A DNA stretch of 64,000 nt from Bradyrhizobium symbiodeficiens (GTDB taxonomy: Bacteria > Pseudomonadota > Alphaproteobacteria > Rhizobiales > Xanthobacteraceae). The notes under the pieces are model-generated. The model was not told the DNA's origin, ran no database searches, and saw only the letters and a program-made list of their open reading frames with translations. Positions 63,990-64,000 of the stretch are shown piece after piece. The stretch lies in the NCBI RefSeq assembly GCF_002266465.3, contig NZ_CP029427.2, forward strand, positions 6,264,501-6,328,500. Reading direction: 5' to 3'. The position numbers and the translations under genes are program-made. The stretch's first letter is position 1; each line of letters begins with the position of its first letter.

Positions 63990-64000
63990 TTCCGGCCAGG

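Overview
The window is high-GC DNA from an alphaproteobacterium, most likely a Bradyrhizobium or close relative (Hyphomicrobiales, Nitrobacteraceae). This is inferred from gene content: a CycM-type membrane-anchored cytochrome c, a combined Urt/urease locus, a Cpa/Tad pilus locus, DUF2865 and Thivi_2564-type small proteins, and dispersed intergenic repeats of the kind I associate with that group. There is no integrase, transposase, tRNA, rRNA or CRISPR array. It reads as ordinary chromosomal backbone.

Layout. (1) 1-9524, assimilatory sulfur: a leftward run cysG - DUF2849 - cysI - DUF934 - cysH - sbp - cysT (cut by the left edge), and divergently cysD - cysNC, sharing a short AT-rich control region near 6.6 kb. 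(2) 9.9-12.1 kb, malate synthase G (glcB). (3) 12.1-16.4 kb, small envelope genes: Thivi_2564-like protein, DUF2865, L,D-transpeptidase, AI-2E-type transporter, DUF883 protein, holin-like protein. (4) 16.4-20.2 kb, siderophore uptake: TonB receptor, PepSY membrane protein, 60-aa membrane protein. (5) 20.5-24.1 kb, a frameshifted opgC, a TetR regulator and an HWE-type sensor kinase with a degenerate N-box. (6) 24.4-36.7 kb, a leftward supra-operon urtABCDE - ureDAB - HD hydrolase - ureC - two ABM monooxygenases - ureEFG, headed by a near-consensus sigma-54 promoter. (7) 37.2-39.6 kb, an RNA-metabolism/cold-shock cluster: RhlE-like helicase, IF-1, CspA-like protein. (8) 39.7-52.7 kb, Flp/Tad pilus: two TadE-like proteins, a stand-alone secretin-N protein, Flp pilin, cpaABCDE, a frameshifted cpaF, tadB, tadC and a TPR lipoprotein. 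(9) 52.9-64 kb, a small membrane protein, leucyl aminopeptidase, NlpC/P60 hydrolase, a peptide ABC transporter (two YejA, YejB, YejE, YejF), and cycM.

How the parts work together. Sulfate is imported (Sbp/CysT), activated (CysDN), reduced (CysH, CysI with CysG siroheme). Urea is imported by Urt and hydrolysed by nickel urease matured by UreDEFG, with nitrogen control suggested by the promoter. The Tad locus encodes pilin, peptidase, secretin, ATPase and inner-membrane platform.

I did not find a convincing wholly new system. The points most worth checking are the HD hydrolase and twin monooxygenases inside the urease operon, an APS kinase domain next to an apparent APS reductase, the degenerate histidine kinase, and two single-base frameshifts in short homopolymer runs (opgC, cpaF), which may be sequencing errors.
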